Source: Metapseudomonas otitidis
Lineage (GTDB): Bacteria; Pseudomonadota; Gammaproteobacteria; Pseudomonadales; Pseudomonadaceae
Assembly: GCF_900111835.1 (NCBI RefSeq)
Contig: NZ_FOJP01000010.1
Span: 62,001 to 126,000 of the forward strand
Direction of reading: 5' to 3'
Length of the DNA stretch: 64,000 nucleotides
Position 1 is the first letter of the stretch, and the number at the start of each line of letters is the position of its first letter. Below, piece by piece: positions 16,486-26,405 of the stretch. The translations under genes and the position numbers were made by a program. The notes beneath the pieces were generated by a model, which was not told the origin of the DNA, ran no database searches, and saw only the letters and a list, made by a program, of their open reading frames with translations.

Positions 16486-18042
16486 TCAGAACTGGAAGTA
16501 GAGGAAGGGGGAGAAGCTCTGCGCCGAGAGCTTCAGGATCGACGCGGCGAACAGCAGCAGCAGGGCGACCCGGGTGGCCAGCACCGGCAGCTGGGTCATC
16601 CAGGTCTGTTGCCAGACCAGAGCGCCGCTGGGGGAGTAGGCGATGGCGGCCGGGTCGTCGGCAGCGGCCTGCGGGCTGCGCGGCTGGGCGGTGGCCGGGC
16701 CGTTGGCGTCGACGTGTTCGTCGGCACGGGCCTTGGGCGCGCCGGTCAGCGGCTTGGCGTGGAACTGGCGGATGCCGAACCAGGCCAGCACCACGTAGGC
16801 CAGCACCAGGGTGGCGATCTGCAGGCTGGTGAGCTGGGCGCGGTTGAGTTCGGAGAGGCCCCAGTCACCGAAGCTGAACATGGCGGCGTACATGCGCCAG
16901 GCGACGTCGAGGTTCTCGGCGCGGAAGATCACCCAGCCGATCACCACCAGCAGGAAGGTGAAGGCCCAGCGCAGCGGGTTGATCACCTTCGGCGCGGCGT
17001 CCACGCCCAGGGCGCGCTCGATGGCCAGCCAGGCGCCGTGCCAGGCGCCCCAGATGATGTAGGTGAAGTTGGCGCCGTGCCACAGGCCGCCCAGCAGCAT
17101 GGTGAGGAACAGGTTGCGGTAGGTCTGGAAGGTGGTGCCGCGGTTGCCGCCCAGGCTGATGTACAGGTAGTCCCGCAGCCAGGTGGAGAGGCTGATGTGC
17201 CAGCGCCGCCAGAACTCGGTGATGGACTGGCTGATGTAGGGCTGGTTGAAGTTCTCCATGAAGCGGAAGCCCATCATCAGGCCGAGGCCGATGGCCATGT
17301 CGCTGTAGCCGGAGAAGTCGAAGTACAGCTGCGCGGTGTAGGCCAGCGCGCCGAGCCAGGCGTCGCCCGTGGTGGGGTCGGAGAGGGCGAAGCAGTGGTC
17401 GGCGATGGGCGCGATGCTGTCGGCGATGAAGACCTTCTTGATGAAGCCCTGCATGAACCGGGTGCAGCCCTCGGCGAACTTGTCGACGGTGTGGGTGCGG
17501 TGGTTGAACTGGTCCACCAGGTCGCGGAAGCGCAGCACGGGGCCGGCGATCAGGTGCGGGAAGATCGCCACGAAGGCGGCGAAGTCCACCAGGTTGCGGG
17601 TGGCTGGGGTGTCGCCCCGGTACACGTCGATGATGTAGCTGATGGACTCGAAGATGTAGAACGAGATCCCGATCGGCAACAGGATGTGGGTGATGACGAA
17701 GGGCTCCATGCCGAACTGGGTGAAGATCGCGTTGAAGGTCTCCACGCCGAAGTTGGCGTACTTGAAGTAGCCCAGCACGCACAGGTCCACCGCGACGCCG
17801 AGCAGCAGCCAGCGCTGCGCGGGCTTGGTGCGCACCCCGGCGGCGCCGATGCGCAGGCCGATCCAGTAGTTGAACACCGTGACGGCGGCGAACAGAGCCA
17901 GGAAGTCGATCCGCCACCAGGCGTAGAACACGTAGCTGGCGATGAGCAGGAGCAGGTTTCGATAGCGTGTCCCGACCAGGTAGTACAAGCCGAGGAAGAT
18001 CGGCAGGAACAGGAACAGGAACACGTTTGAAGAAAAGACCAT
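16486..18042 (-). CDS. algI: MBOAT-family acetyl transfer protein AlgI
   Basis: The 518-residue polytopic membrane protein belongs to the membrane-bound O-acyltransferase family. It moves acetyl groups across the inner membrane for alginate acetylation. The essential MBOAT histidine falls in GGLWHGANFTYIIWG at His322, the position reported as essential in AlgI. The HISLSTWLRDYLYISLGGNR segment (282-301) is another family hallmark. A region rich in Ala and Pro (about 453-495, PKARADEHVDANGPATAQPR) is probably a flexible linker. The ATG at 18042 gives the usual MVFSSNVFLFLFLP start. A 173-bp spacer with a hairpin separates it from algL. Confidence 0.97.
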   Translation of the reverse strand: MVFSSNVFLFLFLPIFLGLYYLVGTRYRNLLLLIASYVFYAWWRIDFLALFAAVTVFNYWIGLRIGAAGVRTKPAQRWLLLGVAVDLCVLGYFKYANFGVETFNAIFTQFGMEPFVITHILLPIGISFYIFESISYIIDVYRGDTPATRNLVDFAAFVAIFPHLIAGPVLRFRDLVDQFNHRTHTVDKFAEGCTRFMQGFIKKVFIADSIAPIADHCFALSDPTTGDAWLGALAYTAQLYFDFSGYSDMAIGLGLMMGFRFMENFNQPYISQSITEFWRRWHISLSTWLRDYLYISLGGNRGTTFQTYRNLFLTMLLGGLWHGANFTYIIWGAWHGAWLAIERALGVDAAPKVINPLRWAFTFLLVVIGWVIFRAENLDVAWRMYAAMFSFGDWGLSELNRAQLTSLQIATLVLAYVVLAWFGIRQFHAKPLTGAPKARADEHVDANGPATAQPRSPQAAADDPAAIAYSPSGALVWQQTWMTQLPVLATRVALLLLFAASILKLSAQSFSPFLYFQF

Positions 18043-18185
18043 CCGAGTCTCTCCACTTGTACGTAACTTTCTGGGCCGCCGCCGGACGTTCCAGCCCGGT
18101 GTGCGACCCGCCATTCCCTCCCCAGGGTGTGGCGTTCAAATCCTTGCGCCGCCGCGTCTGCTGCGCGGTCGGTTCGTTGCGTCAG

Positions 18186-18210
18186 GTGGCTCCCCCGGTG
18201 GGGGAGGGCA
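18186..18210 (-). promoter_or_regulatory. Strong hairpin in the algL-algI spacer
   Basis: CTCCCCC (18190-18196) pairs with GGGGGAG (18200-18206) across a GGT loop, about 10 nt after the algL stop in the direction of transcription. It has no U-run. The spacer (18043-18215) holds no gene. Such a hairpin could attenuate transcription or protect the upstream message; the role is inferred. Confidence 0.5.
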
Positions 18211-18215
18211 CCGGA

Positions 18216-19322
18216 TCAGCTGCCGCTGCCGCCCTCCTTCTTCGGGTGGAACACCTGGGTGATGTCGCCCCCCAGGCGGAAGGTCTTGTAGGGGGCCATG
18301 GAGTCCTTCCAGCGCAGGGTCTCGGGCTTGCAGCCGTAGAGGGCGCACCAGGGTTCGAGCCAGGCGAACTTGGCGCGCTTCTCCAGGTCCTCCATGTCCT
18401 GGTCCTTGCCGGTCCTGTCGTCGAAGGGTTCCTGGTCATCCACCCCGGCGATGACCTTTTCGCCGAGACGGCGCAGGGCGCCGTCGTTCTCGTTGCGCAG
18501 GTCCACGCCGTTGGCCTGGGCGAAGGCGGCGATCATGGCCAGCGGCGGCAGGCTGTAGTTGTGGTAGGCCAGGGCACGCTGCTCGCGCTTGAGTTCGTTG
18601 GGCAGGAAGCCGTCCTTGTCCACCTGGCTGGCGGCGACGCGGAACTGGGCGACGGACCAGTCGAAGAGGTCTCGGCGGTTGGTGGCGACGGCAGTGGCCA
18701 TCACCGACCAGGCGGCCCAGTAGGAGTGGTTGTTGATCTTCTTCAGCGGCAGGCCGCTCCAGTCGTGCACCGTCTGGTCGGCCAGGCGCGAGAACCAGGA
18801 CTCGATCTGCTGGCTCTGCTGGGTGTAGCCGGCCAGCGGGTGGGAGTTGGAGAACTTCAGCCGCAGGTAGGCCGAGGACAGGCTGCCCAGGGCCCATTTG
18901 CGGATGGACTTGCCGGTGTGGTTGTACTCGGTGCTCTGCAGGGCGTTGGCCTGAGCCCAGCTGCCCATCCACTGCAGGGCGCACTCCAGTTGCGCGCGCT
19001 GGCCATCGCGCATGTACGCCATGACCATCTTGTTGACCCCGCGCTCCATGCGGGTGATGTCGGCGGTGCTGTCGCGGAAGGCCCGTTCCGCCGTGGGGTT
19101 GAGGGTGGCGCGGGCCTGGTTGGAGCCCTCGTACTTGCTGCGGAACTCCAGCTTGCCGGTGTAGGGCGGCGGCGGGGCTTCGCAGCTGTCGGCCTTGTGC
19201 TCGTCGACCTCCACCGGGGCGTAGTAGCCCGAGGGCGGGACCAGGTCGCCGGCGTGGGCGAGCGGGCCGAGCAGGGCGCCGCTGAACAGGCAGGGGGCGA
19301 GCAACCGGAGTCGGGGTTTCAT
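18216..19322 (-). CDS. algL: Alginate lyase AlgL
   Basis: The 368-residue periplasmic polysaccharide lyase (PL5) has a signal peptide ending around AHAGD. Active-site signatures are NNHSYW (His199) and [16 protein letters not shown] (Arg249, Tyr256). AlgL cleaves stray alginate in the periplasm by beta-elimination and is needed for a working secretion complex. ATG 19322 is used: GGAGG lies 5 bp upstream and it gives the signal peptide. A GTG at 19340 overlapping the algX stop is possible but would lengthen the leader. Normal length; no damage seen. Confidence 0.96.
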   Translation of the reverse strand: MKPRLRLLAPCLFSGALLGPLAHAGDLVPPSGYYAPVEVDEHKADSCEAPPPPYTGKLEFRSKYEGSNQARATLNPTAERAFRDSTADITRMERGVNKMVMAYMRDGQRAQLECALQWMGSWAQANALQSTEYNHTGKSIRKWALGSLSSAYLRLKFSNSHPLAGYTQQSQQIESWFSRLADQTVHDWSGLPLKKINNHSYWAAWSVMATAVATNRRDLFDWSVAQFRVAASQVDKDGFLPNELKREQRALAYHNYSLPPLAMIAAFAQANGVDLRNENDGALRRLGEKVIAGVDDQEPFDDRTGKDQDMEDLEKRAKFAWLEPWCALYGCKPETLRWKDSMAPYKTFRLGGDITQVFHPKKEGGSGS

Positions 19323-19336
19323 GATGACCTCCTTCC

Positions 19337-20767
19337 TCACTCGGCCTTGGCCGCGAGGTGTTCACCCGAGTGGCCTGGGCGCTTGCACAGGGTCACGTCG
19401 ACGCTGAGGTTCTCAGGCATCTCTTCGGGGCTGTGGATTTCCAGGGCGAGGACGTTGAGGTCCCGCCAGTCGGGGTCGTTGCGCAGTTCGAAGGCGTAGC
19501 GGCCGCCGGTGTCGACGCGGTCGCTCTGTTCGATCTTGAAGTTCTCGCGGCGGCCGTTGAGGTACCAGACGGTGGCCTTGGACTCGTGAACGGTCGGGTC
19601 GCTGAAGGTCAGGTCCACCTGGTAGTCGCCGCCACGGATGTCCTTGATCGGCTGGTTCTGGCCGTTGACGAAGACTTCGTTGGCGCCGGGCTTCATGCGC
19701 ACCTTGCGGTGCATCACCGCCGGCTGGCCCTCGCAGCCGTTGTTCACCAGCGGCAGGGCCTGGCGGTAGAAGCTCTTCTGCGCCATGTCGTAGTGGGTGG
19801 CGAACTCCCAGATGATGATCTTGGGCGGGTGCTCGTGGAATTCCGGGCTGCTCATGTACTGCAGCAGGGCGCTGTCGAAGCCGCCGCCGCTGACCGCCAT
19901 GTTGAGCACCTCGGCGCCGCTGTGCTGCTGCAGGAAGCCGGCGAAGTTGTAGGCCGGGCCGCTGTTGCTGGTGCCCACCAGGACGATCTGCGGGTTGGAT
20001 TCGTCGCCGAACAGGGCATCGCCGGCGGCGCCGTCGCCCGAGGCTTCGGTCTCGTAGCGGTCGACGTACTGGGTGGCGTAGGTGGTGCCGCAGAGCTGGC
20101 CGGCGGTCTTGTGCAGGGTGCCGGCCTTGGGCAGCAGGCCGACGACCTTGCTGTCGAAGGTCTTCTTGGGGATCTCGTCGAAGCCGGGCATCTGCTTCAG
20201 CGTCTCGGCCACCAGTTTGGCGGTGCGGTTGGCGCCGGCCGGGGTCCAGTGGTGGTCGGCCTTGAAGTAGTAGTCGGTGTCCACGCCCTTCTCGTCGAAC
20301 AGCGGCGAGAGGTCGGTGACCCAGATGCCGGTCTTGCGGAAGTCGTCCACGGCCTTGAGGTAGTTCTTCTTCGCCAGGTCGTAGTCGAAGCGGGCCTTTT
20401 CCGCTTCGGTGAGCTGCTCGCGGTTCACCAGGCCACGGGTCGGCTGGTAGACCACCATCAGCTCGACGCCCTTGGCCTTGAGCGCGTCGCGCAGGCGCTT
20501 GAACTCGCTGTAGCCGAAGGCGCTGGTGCCGAAGTCGGTGCGCAGGTCGTAGCGGGTGCGGAACAGCCAGTCGCCACGGCCCTGGACCAGGGCGGTGAAG
20601 AAGCTCAGGTACTTGGTGTTGTACACGCTCGGGTCCTGGGCGACGGCGCACAGGGGGCCGGTGCGCTGCACGCTGTACTCGGGCGCGGCCCAGGCCCCCT
20701 GGGACGCGGCCAGCAGGGCAGCGGCGAGGGTGGAGGGGGCGAGCCATTTCATGGGGTGTCTGTGCAT
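19337..20767 (-). CDS. algX: Alginate acetyltransferase and secretion-complex protein AlgX
   Basis: The 476-residue periplasmic protein has a signal peptide (to about AWA at 27), an SGNH-like catalytic domain and a C-terminal carbohydrate-binding module. Catalytic residues are Asp171 and His173 in [10 protein letters not shown] and Ser267 in GTSNSG. AlgX is the terminal acetyltransferase and holds together AlgK, MucD and the other periplasmic parts. The C-terminal module includes [20 protein letters not shown]. Another start is possible five codons in (MKWLAPS). It lies between algG and algL with short gaps. Normal length. Confidence 0.96.
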   Translation of the reverse strand: MHRHPMKWLAPSTLAAALLAASQGAWAAPEYSVQRTGPLCAVAQDPSVYNTKYLSFFTALVQGRGDWLFRTRYDLRTDFGTSAFGYSEFKRLRDALKAKGVELMVVYQPTRGLVNREQLTEAEKARFDYDLAKKNYLKAVDDFRKTGIWVTDLSPLFDEKGVDTDYYFKADHHWTPAGANRTAKLVAETLKQMPGFDEIPKKTFDSKVVGLLPKAGTLHKTAGQLCGTTYATQYVDRYETEASGDGAAGDALFGDESNPQIVLVGTSNSGPAYNFAGFLQQHSGAEVLNMAVSGGGFDSALLQYMSSPEFHEHPPKIIIWEFATHYDMAQKSFYRQALPLVNNGCEGQPAVMHRKVRMKPGANEVFVNGQNQPIKDIRGGDYQVDLTFSDPTVHESKATVWYLNGRRENFKIEQSDRVDTGGRYAFELRNDPDWRDLNVLALEIHSPEEMPENLSVDVTLCKRPGHSGEHLAAKAE

Positions 20768-20780
20768 GGTGGTGTGTGCC

Positions 20781-22340
20781 TCAATCCTGGAGTTCGGCCT
20801 GGCTTTCGACGGGGTCGATGAGCACCGCTTTGTTGCGGCGCACCATCAGGTCGAGGATTTCCTCCTGTTTCTCGCCCAGTACGCCGGCGAAGCTGATGCC
20901 GGTGGATTTGCTCGGGGCGAGCATTTCCACGCGGTACAGCTCCACGGAGAGGGGGGAGTCGATGGACAGGGGCGAGGAGCCGTTACCGGCGAGCTTGCCG
21001 CCGACCACGATCATCGAGACCTTGGTGTCGAAGGGGTCCAGCTCGATGTCGCGGTCGGTGTTGGACAGGTCCTTGATGTGCCCGTAGACGCCGGTCAGGC
21101 CGTTGGCCATGGACAGGTTCTCGTACAGGCGGATGTTGACGCTGTTGCGCAGGCGGATGCCGTGGCGCTGGTTGCCGACGATCTTGTTGCCCCACAGCAG
21201 GTTGTTGGAGCTCTCGTAGAGGGTGATGCCGTCGGAATGGTTCTGGTAGACCTCGTTGTAGGCCACCAGGTTGTTCACCGAGTTGCGGTCGATGACGATG
21301 CCCGACAGTTTGTTGTCGTAGGTCTTGTTGTTGATGATCCAGCTGTCGTCCACCTCGCGGGAGATGATGATGCCGTGCTTCTTCCTGGTGCCGTGGACGG
21401 TGTTCTCGGCGATGACCAGGCCGTGGGAACGGTCGTGGGGGTCGATGCCGTAGACGATGTTGTCGCGGTAGGTGTTGCCCTTGATGACCACGTCGCGGGC
21501 TTCGTAGCAGTAGAAGCCGTACCAGTGGTCGACGAACTCCGAGTTCACCAGCCAGCCGGTGGGTTCCGGGCGCTTGAGGCGCTCGTGCATGCCGGGGGTG
21601 TACTGGGTGATGGAGACGCCGTAGGACTTGGAGTTGTCGTAGCCGAGGCTGGTGACGGTGCTGTCGGCGATGTACAGCTCGCTGCCGCCCCAGGAGACCA
21701 GGAACGGGCGGAACTCCGAGGGCTTGCGGAACCAGGCCGGGGTGTCGTCCTGCTCGCGCCAGGCCGTCAGCCTGGTGCCGGTGATGAACAGCTTGCCGTC
21801 GTTGACCAGGAACGCGCCGCGCTCCTGGGACAGGCGGAAGTCACGGATCTCTTCGCCGATACGCAGGCTGGCGCCCTGGGCCACCACTACCGGCAGGCGG
21901 GCGATGTAGACGCCCGGTGCGGTTTCGGCGAACTGGCTGTCGGGCAGGGCCTTGGCCAGGTCGGCCGGGGTGACGAAGCCGCCTTCGATGAAGATCGCCT
22001 GGGGCATGCCGCGCTGGCGGCTGACCCATTCGCGCATGCGCTCGTTGCCGCCGATGAAGTCCTTCAGGGCGTCCTGCTGGAGCATGCGCCGGACCACCAC
22101 CTTGCCGGCGGTGCGGCGGTCCACCTTGGCCTCGATGGCTTGGCGGGTGTAGCCGGAGAGGTCGGGCAGCTCGGGCGGGTCCAGGTGGAGCTGGTCCACC
22201 GGGGCGCTGGTGACGGTGTAGTTCTTGGTTTCCTTGAGGCCCTTGGCCGGCTCGGCCGCGTGCACCCACGGGGCGCTGGCCAGCAGCGCGCCGAGCACCA
22301 GGCCGCTGAGCGGCCGGGGGGTTGCGAGGAGGTTGGGCAT
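20781..22340 (-). CDS. algG: Mannuronan C5-epimerase AlgG
   Basis: The 519-residue periplasmic right-handed beta-helix enzyme turns D-mannuronate into L-guluronate within the polymer. The catalytic DPHDRSHG motif lies at 300-307. The helix repeats are visible as runs such as GNTYRDNIVYGIDP and SGIVIDRNSVNNLVAYNEVY. The signal peptide ends near VHAAEP. ATG 22340 is chosen since GGGAG lies 8 bp upstream; a start nine codons earlier is possible. It lies between algE and algX. Slightly shorter than the P. aeruginosa protein, with the difference at the N-terminus. Confidence 0.96.
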   Translation of the reverse strand: MPNLLATPRPLSGLVLGALLASAPWVHAAEPAKGLKETKNYTVTSAPVDQLHLDPPELPDLSGYTRQAIEAKVDRRTAGKVVVRRMLQQDALKDFIGGNERMREWVSRQRGMPQAIFIEGGFVTPADLAKALPDSQFAETAPGVYIARLPVVVAQGASLRIGEEIRDFRLSQERGAFLVNDGKLFITGTRLTAWREQDDTPAWFRKPSEFRPFLVSWGGSELYIADSTVTSLGYDNSKSYGVSITQYTPGMHERLKRPEPTGWLVNSEFVDHWYGFYCYEARDVVIKGNTYRDNIVYGIDPHDRSHGLVIAENTVHGTRKKHGIIISREVDDSWIINNKTYDNKLSGIVIDRNSVNNLVAYNEVYQNHSDGITLYESSNNLLWGNKIVGNQRHGIRLRNSVNIRLYENLSMANGLTGVYGHIKDLSNTDRDIELDPFDTKVSMIVVGGKLAGNGSSPLSIDSPLSVELYRVEMLAPSKSTGISFAGVLGEKQEEILDLMVRRNKAVLIDPVESQAELQD

Positions 22341-22366
22341 GGCTGTTCTCCCTGGGCTCGCTGGCA

Positions 22367-23818
22367 TCAGAAGCGCCAGATGAAGTCGACGAAGGCGCGG
22401 TGCATGAGCGAGTCGGTGCCGCTGCCGTAGGCATCGCCCGGCTTGAACACGCCGCCACGGAAGCGCACGAGGGCGGAGGCGTCGTCCAGGTGCTCGGCCA
22501 TCCCGGCGGGCAGCAGGCCCTGGCGGAAGTAGCGGGTCACCACCAGGTCGACTTCCTGGCCGATGTCCTTCTCGCCGTCCTCCAGCGGGGCGGTGATGCC
22601 GGCCTGGCCGACGTCCTGGTTGTCGTCCACGCGCCAGAAGCGGTGGTAGACGAGGCTGGCGTCGTAGTCGTCGTGCAGCTGCCAGGAGGCGAAGGCGGTG
22701 GCCACCTGCAGGTTGCTCAGCTCACCGCGGAAGGCTTCGCCGAAGCGGTGCATGCGGGCTTCGGTGCCGGTGAAGTTGGAGCGGTTGCTCTCCATGCCGG
22801 TCTGGCGGAACTGGCGGGAGCTGTCGTCGTCACCGCCGCCGCTGCCACGGGCGTAGGCGCCGCCGACCTTCCATTGCTCGGAGAGGTTCCAGCGCAGGCC
22901 GAGGTCGACGCCCCAGGCGTTGACGTCGACGTTGCGCGAGCCGTTGGCGAGGCGCTGGTCACCGACCACGCTCTGGGTCAGTTCGTCGGTGTCGCCGGTG
23001 AGCCAGGTGGCCTGAGCCCAGTAGTTCAGCGGGGCGGTGGAGCGCCGGTCGAAGAAGCCGCCGTCGGCGTCGATGCCGACCCAGGTGAGGTCGCCGGTGT
23101 AGCGCTTGTCCAGGGGCTCCACCACCTCGCCGGCGTCGGGCAGGCTGCCGTTGTCGCGGCTGTGGTGGACCTTGAGGCCGACCCAGTGGCCCGGTGCCCA
23201 CTGGGTGGCGATGTCGCCGAAGACGTGCTGGCGGTCCTTGTCTTCGGGGGCCAGTTCGTCGAGGTCGGTGCGGTATTCGCTGAAGCGTTCGGCGACGCCG
23301 ACGTGGGCGGTCAGCAAGGTGGTGTCGAAGCTCCAGCGCAGGGCTTCGATGTTGGTGTCCCACCAGGTGCCTTCGGCGCTGCGCACGCGCTGGCGGCCGA
23401 AGCGCAGGTGTTCGCCGGGGTAGGCGGTGAGGCCGCCGTAGTCGACCCAGAATTCGCGCAGGGCGAGGTAGCTCTTGTCCGGCTGGCGGCCGTCGTCGCG
23501 CGCGCCCTGTTCGCCGTCGGTGTCGCTGGATTGCAGGGTGTCGGTCTCGACGATGTCGGTGGCGCTGACCGCCTGGCCCATGGCGAAGGCGCTCCAGTCA
23601 CCCCGTTCGGCGTAGACCCAGGGGCGCAGGTCGATACCCACGCCGCTGACGTCGCCGCCCTTCTGGGTGCCGAGGTCGCGGTCGTCCTCGGACTGGGCGG
23701 TGATCTTGATGTCGAGGCCGAAGTTCTTGTCGCTCATCTGCACGGCGAAGGCGCTGCTGGTGGAAAGAAGCGTGAGGCCCAGGCCGAGGCTGGCGGTCGT
23801 CCAGAGGTTGAATTTCAT
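22367..23818 (-). CDS. algE: Alginate outer-membrane porin AlgE
   Basis: The protein has 483 residues: a signal peptide ([20 protein letters not shown] to AFA) and then an 18-strand outer-membrane barrel through which alginate leaves the cell. Many basic residues face the pore (for example [18 protein letters not shown]), as expected for a polyanion channel, and the chain ends in F (DFIWRF). ATG 23818 gives the proper signal peptide; the open frame upstream overlaps algK. The 10-bp gap to algK fits AlgE-AlgK partnership in secretion. Confidence 0.96.
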   Translation of the reverse strand: MKFNLWTTASLGLGLTLLSTSSAFAVQMSDKNFGLDIKITAQSEDDRDLGTQKGGDVSGVGIDLRPWVYAERGDWSAFAMGQAVSATDIVETDTLQSSDTDGEQGARDDGRQPDKSYLALREFWVDYGGLTAYPGEHLRFGRQRVRSAEGTWWDTNIEALRWSFDTTLLTAHVGVAERFSEYRTDLDELAPEDKDRQHVFGDIATQWAPGHWVGLKVHHSRDNGSLPDAGEVVEPLDKRYTGDLTWVGIDADGGFFDRRSTAPLNYWAQATWLTGDTDELTQSVVGDQRLANGSRNVDVNAWGVDLGLRWNLSEQWKVGGAYARGSGGGDDDSSRQFRQTGMESNRSNFTGTEARMHRFGEAFRGELSNLQVATAFASWQLHDDYDASLVYHRFWRVDDNQDVGQAGITAPLEDGEKDIGQEVDLVVTRYFRQGLLPAGMAEHLDDASALVRFRGGVFKPGDAYGSGTDSLMHRAFVDFIWRF

Positions 23819-23828
23819 GTCGGTTCCT

Positions 23829-25202
23829 TCAAGGGGTCTGCATGGCCTGCATCTGCGTGGTGTCCTGCAGGGCGACGCCGCGGAACTGGCGTTCCTCGCG
23901 CAGGCGCTGTTCGGCGCGGGCACGGTCGGCGGGGCTCAGCTGCTGTTCCACGGTCTGCGCCAGTTCGATGGCCTGCGGGGTGTTCTTGGGCAGCGCCAGT
24001 TGGCTGAAGACGTAGGCGTTGACCAGGTCGGGGCGGATGCCCTTGCCCTGGGCGAACAGTTGGCCGAGGGCGTAGTCGGCGTTGATCTGGCCGTTGCGGG
24101 CGGCGCTCAGCAGGTAGTCCAGGGCCTTGTCCGGGTCGATGTCGCCGAGGTAGCCACGGATGTAGATCTGCCCCAGCAGGTAGTTGGCGGTGGGCTCGGT
24201 GGCAGAGGCCTTGAGCAGGTGGCGCTCGGCTTTCACCGGGTCCAGGGGGACCAGCTTGCCTTCGTAGTAGAGGCGGCCGAGCAGCAGTTCGGCGCGCGGC
24301 TGGGCGGCTTCGCGGCCGTGGTCGAGGTACTCCATCATCTTGTCGATGTCGCCCAGGCCCGGGTACTCGTAGAGCAGCTTGGCGAGGCTGACCCAGGCCG
24401 GCGGGTAGGCCGGGGCGATGCGTTCGAGCATGTCCTGGGACTTGCCTTCGTCAGGCTTGCCCAGCTCGGCGTCGGCCAGCACCTGGGCCACCGAGTCGAC
24501 GCGCTGGGCGGGCAGGGTGCCGGCGGCGTAGCGGGCCATGACCTGCTCCACCAGGGCCTGGCGCTCGTCGCCCTTGCCCTGCTTGCTGTAGACGGTGGCC
24601 AGTTCGACGTAGCAGGCGTCGGCCTGCTGCAGGTTGCGGGTGCAGATGTCCTCGATCTCGGCCAGGTGCTGGTCGTAGGTGCCCTGGGTCCGGTAGTAGA
24701 GGATCTGCGCCAGCTCGGCCTGGGGCTGGCCGTCGGCGCGCCACTGGGCGATGCGCTGCTGCACGTTCACGCCGGGGAAGTCCTGGGGGAAGGTGAGGTA
24801 GAGCATCACCAGGGGCAGCAGGCTGTTGGGCTCGCCGGCCTTGTAGGCGTCTTCCAGCAGCTGGGCGGCTTCCTGGCGTTCGGCCGGGGTGCCGTCGGGC
24901 TTGCGCGCCAGCAGCTTGCCGAGGCGGGCCTTGGCGCGCGGCGACTGGTCCATGGCCTGGCGGTAGGTCTGCTCGGCCTGGCGCATCTGCTCCGGGTCGC
25001 CACTGTCCACCTGCAGGTCGGCGAGGCCGACCTGGGCGTTGACGTAGCCGAGCTCGGCGAGCTGGCGGAAGTTGCGCTCGGCGGTGGCGGTGTCGCCGCG
25101 CTTGAGTGCTTCGCTGGCCAGCCGCTGGTCGGGCAGGCCGGCGCAGCCGGCCAGCGCGACGGCGACGCCGAGCAGCAGGGTGCGGGAGGGAAGGGTCGCC
25201 AC
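23829..25202 (-). CDS. algK: Outer-membrane lipoprotein AlgK (TPR scaffold)
   Basis: The 457-residue protein has a lipobox at L-A-G-C (Cys20), so it is attached to the outer membrane. It is built of tetratricopeptide/Sel1-like repeats, for example [20 protein letters not shown] and [20 protein letters not shown]. AlgK helps place AlgE and binds AlgX. It starts with GTG, with AGGAGG six bases upstream. It lies just after alg44 (11-bp gap). Slightly shorter than the P. aeruginosa form, without signs of damage. Confidence 0.95.
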   Translation of the reverse strand: MATLPSRTLLLGVAVALAGCAGLPDQRLASEALKRGDTATAERNFRQLAELGYVNAQVGLADLQVDSGDPEQMRQAEQTYRQAMDQSPRAKARLGKLLARKPDGTPAERQEAAQLLEDAYKAGEPNSLLPLVMLYLTFPQDFPGVNVQQRIAQWRADGQPQAELAQILYYRTQGTYDQHLAEIEDICTRNLQQADACYVELATVYSKQGKGDERQALVEQVMARYAAGTLPAQRVDSVAQVLADAELGKPDEGKSQDMLERIAPAYPPAWVSLAKLLYEYPGLGDIDKMMEYLDHGREAAQPRAELLLGRLYYEGKLVPLDPVKAERHLLKASATEPTANYLLGQIYIRGYLGDIDPDKALDYLLSAARNGQINADYALGQLFAQGKGIRPDLVNAYVFSQLALPKNTPQAIELAQTVEQQLSPADRARAEQRLREERQFRGVALQDTTQMQAMQTP

Positions 25203-25213
25203 GGGTGTCCTCC

Positions 25214-26380
25214 TCAGAAGCCGGCCGCCAGGGCGCGGTTGATCATCCAGTCGAAGGAGGGACCGCGGTCGATGCTGACTTCGACGGGCTGCCCGGCGAG
25301 CTTGCTGTCCAGTACCTGGTCGGGCTGGATGACGACGCGGATGTCGGAGGACAGGCCGCTGTCGATCAGGCTGGAGCTGATGATCTTGCCGTGGCGCGGG
25401 GTGTCTTCGCCGGCCACCTGGAAGGTGACGCTGGCGCCGGGCTTGGCCTGGGCGAAGTTGCGGTAGGGGAAGCGGGCGCTGACGGTGGCTTCGAAGTCCT
25501 GGGGCACCAGTTCGAAGATCACGTCGCCCTTGCCGGCGAACTGGCCGTCAGCCACCAGCTGGCGGGCGACCTTGCAGTTGCAGGGGCTGGTGAGGGTGCC
25601 CTTCATCTGCTTGCCGAACAGTTCCTCGACGTTGGCGGGGGCGAGCTGGTCGTCGGTCAGGTGGCCCTTGAGCATCTCCAGCATGGTGGCGGAGAAGGAG
25701 GCGATCGGGGCGCCCTTCTGCACCACGGCGCCTTCGCCGCCGATCAGGCTCTGCACGGTGCCTTCGCGGGGCATGGTGACCTGCATGGCGGGCACGGCGA
25801 CCATGCCGGATTCGGCGTGGGTGACGAAGTACAGGCCGTAGAGCGATTTGAAGATGAAGCCGAAGGCGGCCAGGCCGACGAGGAACAGGCCGGCGCTGAA
25901 GGTGACGGCGCGCAGGCGGCCGAACATGCCCATGCCGCCGCCGCTGCCGTTCTTGCGCGGCTTGGTGAAGTTCTCGCGCTGCAGGGTGTTGAGGATGTCG
26001 CCGGCGCTGACCACTTCGCCCGAGAGGTGGGCGCTGATGAGGTAGCGCAGGGTGGCGATGTCACGCGGCTTGAGGTTGTGGAACTGGCAGCCGGCGCGCT
26101 CCTGCTGGGGGTCGAGGAAGCGCACCTGGAACTCGACGTCCAGGCCGAGGCTGAGGTTGTCCACCTGGAACTGCATGCGGCCCTGGTGGTAGTCGCCCAC
26201 CTGCACCTTCTGCCCCGGTTCCACCTGGAAGGCGAACCCGCCGGCGGAGAGGTCGAGCAGGCGGTGCTCGACGCGCTCCTTGCCCACCAGGTAGCGCACC
26301 TTGGCCGGGAGCTTGACCCGGGCGTGCTGGCGCTGGGCTTCGGATTCGTGCACCACATTGACGTTGACGGCTGTATTCAT
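25214..26380 (-). CDS. alg44: c-di-GMP receptor and alginate co-polymerase Alg44
   Basis: The protein has 388 residues. An N-terminal cytoplasmic PilZ domain has the RQHAR motif (Arg17, Arg21) and DLSAGG (Asp43, Ser45), which bind dimeric c-di-GMP. A transmembrane helix follows (about 158-177), then a periplasmic HlyD-like domain (AVPAMQVTMPREGTVQSLIG). Binding of c-di-GMP switches on Alg8. It lies 25 bp downstream of alg8 and is the operon's main post-translational control point. Both arginines needed for ligand binding are present. Confidence 0.97.
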   Translation of the reverse strand: MNTAVNVNVVHESEAQRQHARVKLPAKVRYLVGKERVEHRLLDLSAGGFAFQVEPGQKVQVGDYHQGRMQFQVDNLSLGLDVEFQVRFLDPQQERAGCQFHNLKPRDIATLRYLISAHLSGEVVSAGDILNTLQRENFTKPRKNGSGGGMGMFGRLRAVTFSAGLFLVGLAAFGFIFKSLYGLYFVTHAESGMVAVPAMQVTMPREGTVQSLIGGEGAVVQKGAPIASFSATMLEMLKGHLTDDQLAPANVEELFGKQMKGTLTSPCNCKVARQLVADGQFAGKGDVIFELVPQDFEATVSARFPYRNFAQAKPGASVTFQVAGEDTPRHGKIISSSLIDSGLSSDIRVVIQPDQVLDSKLAGQPVEVSIDRGPSFDWMINRALAAGF

Positions 26381-26405
26381 GGTCTGGATTTCCTATCGGG
26401 TTCGG

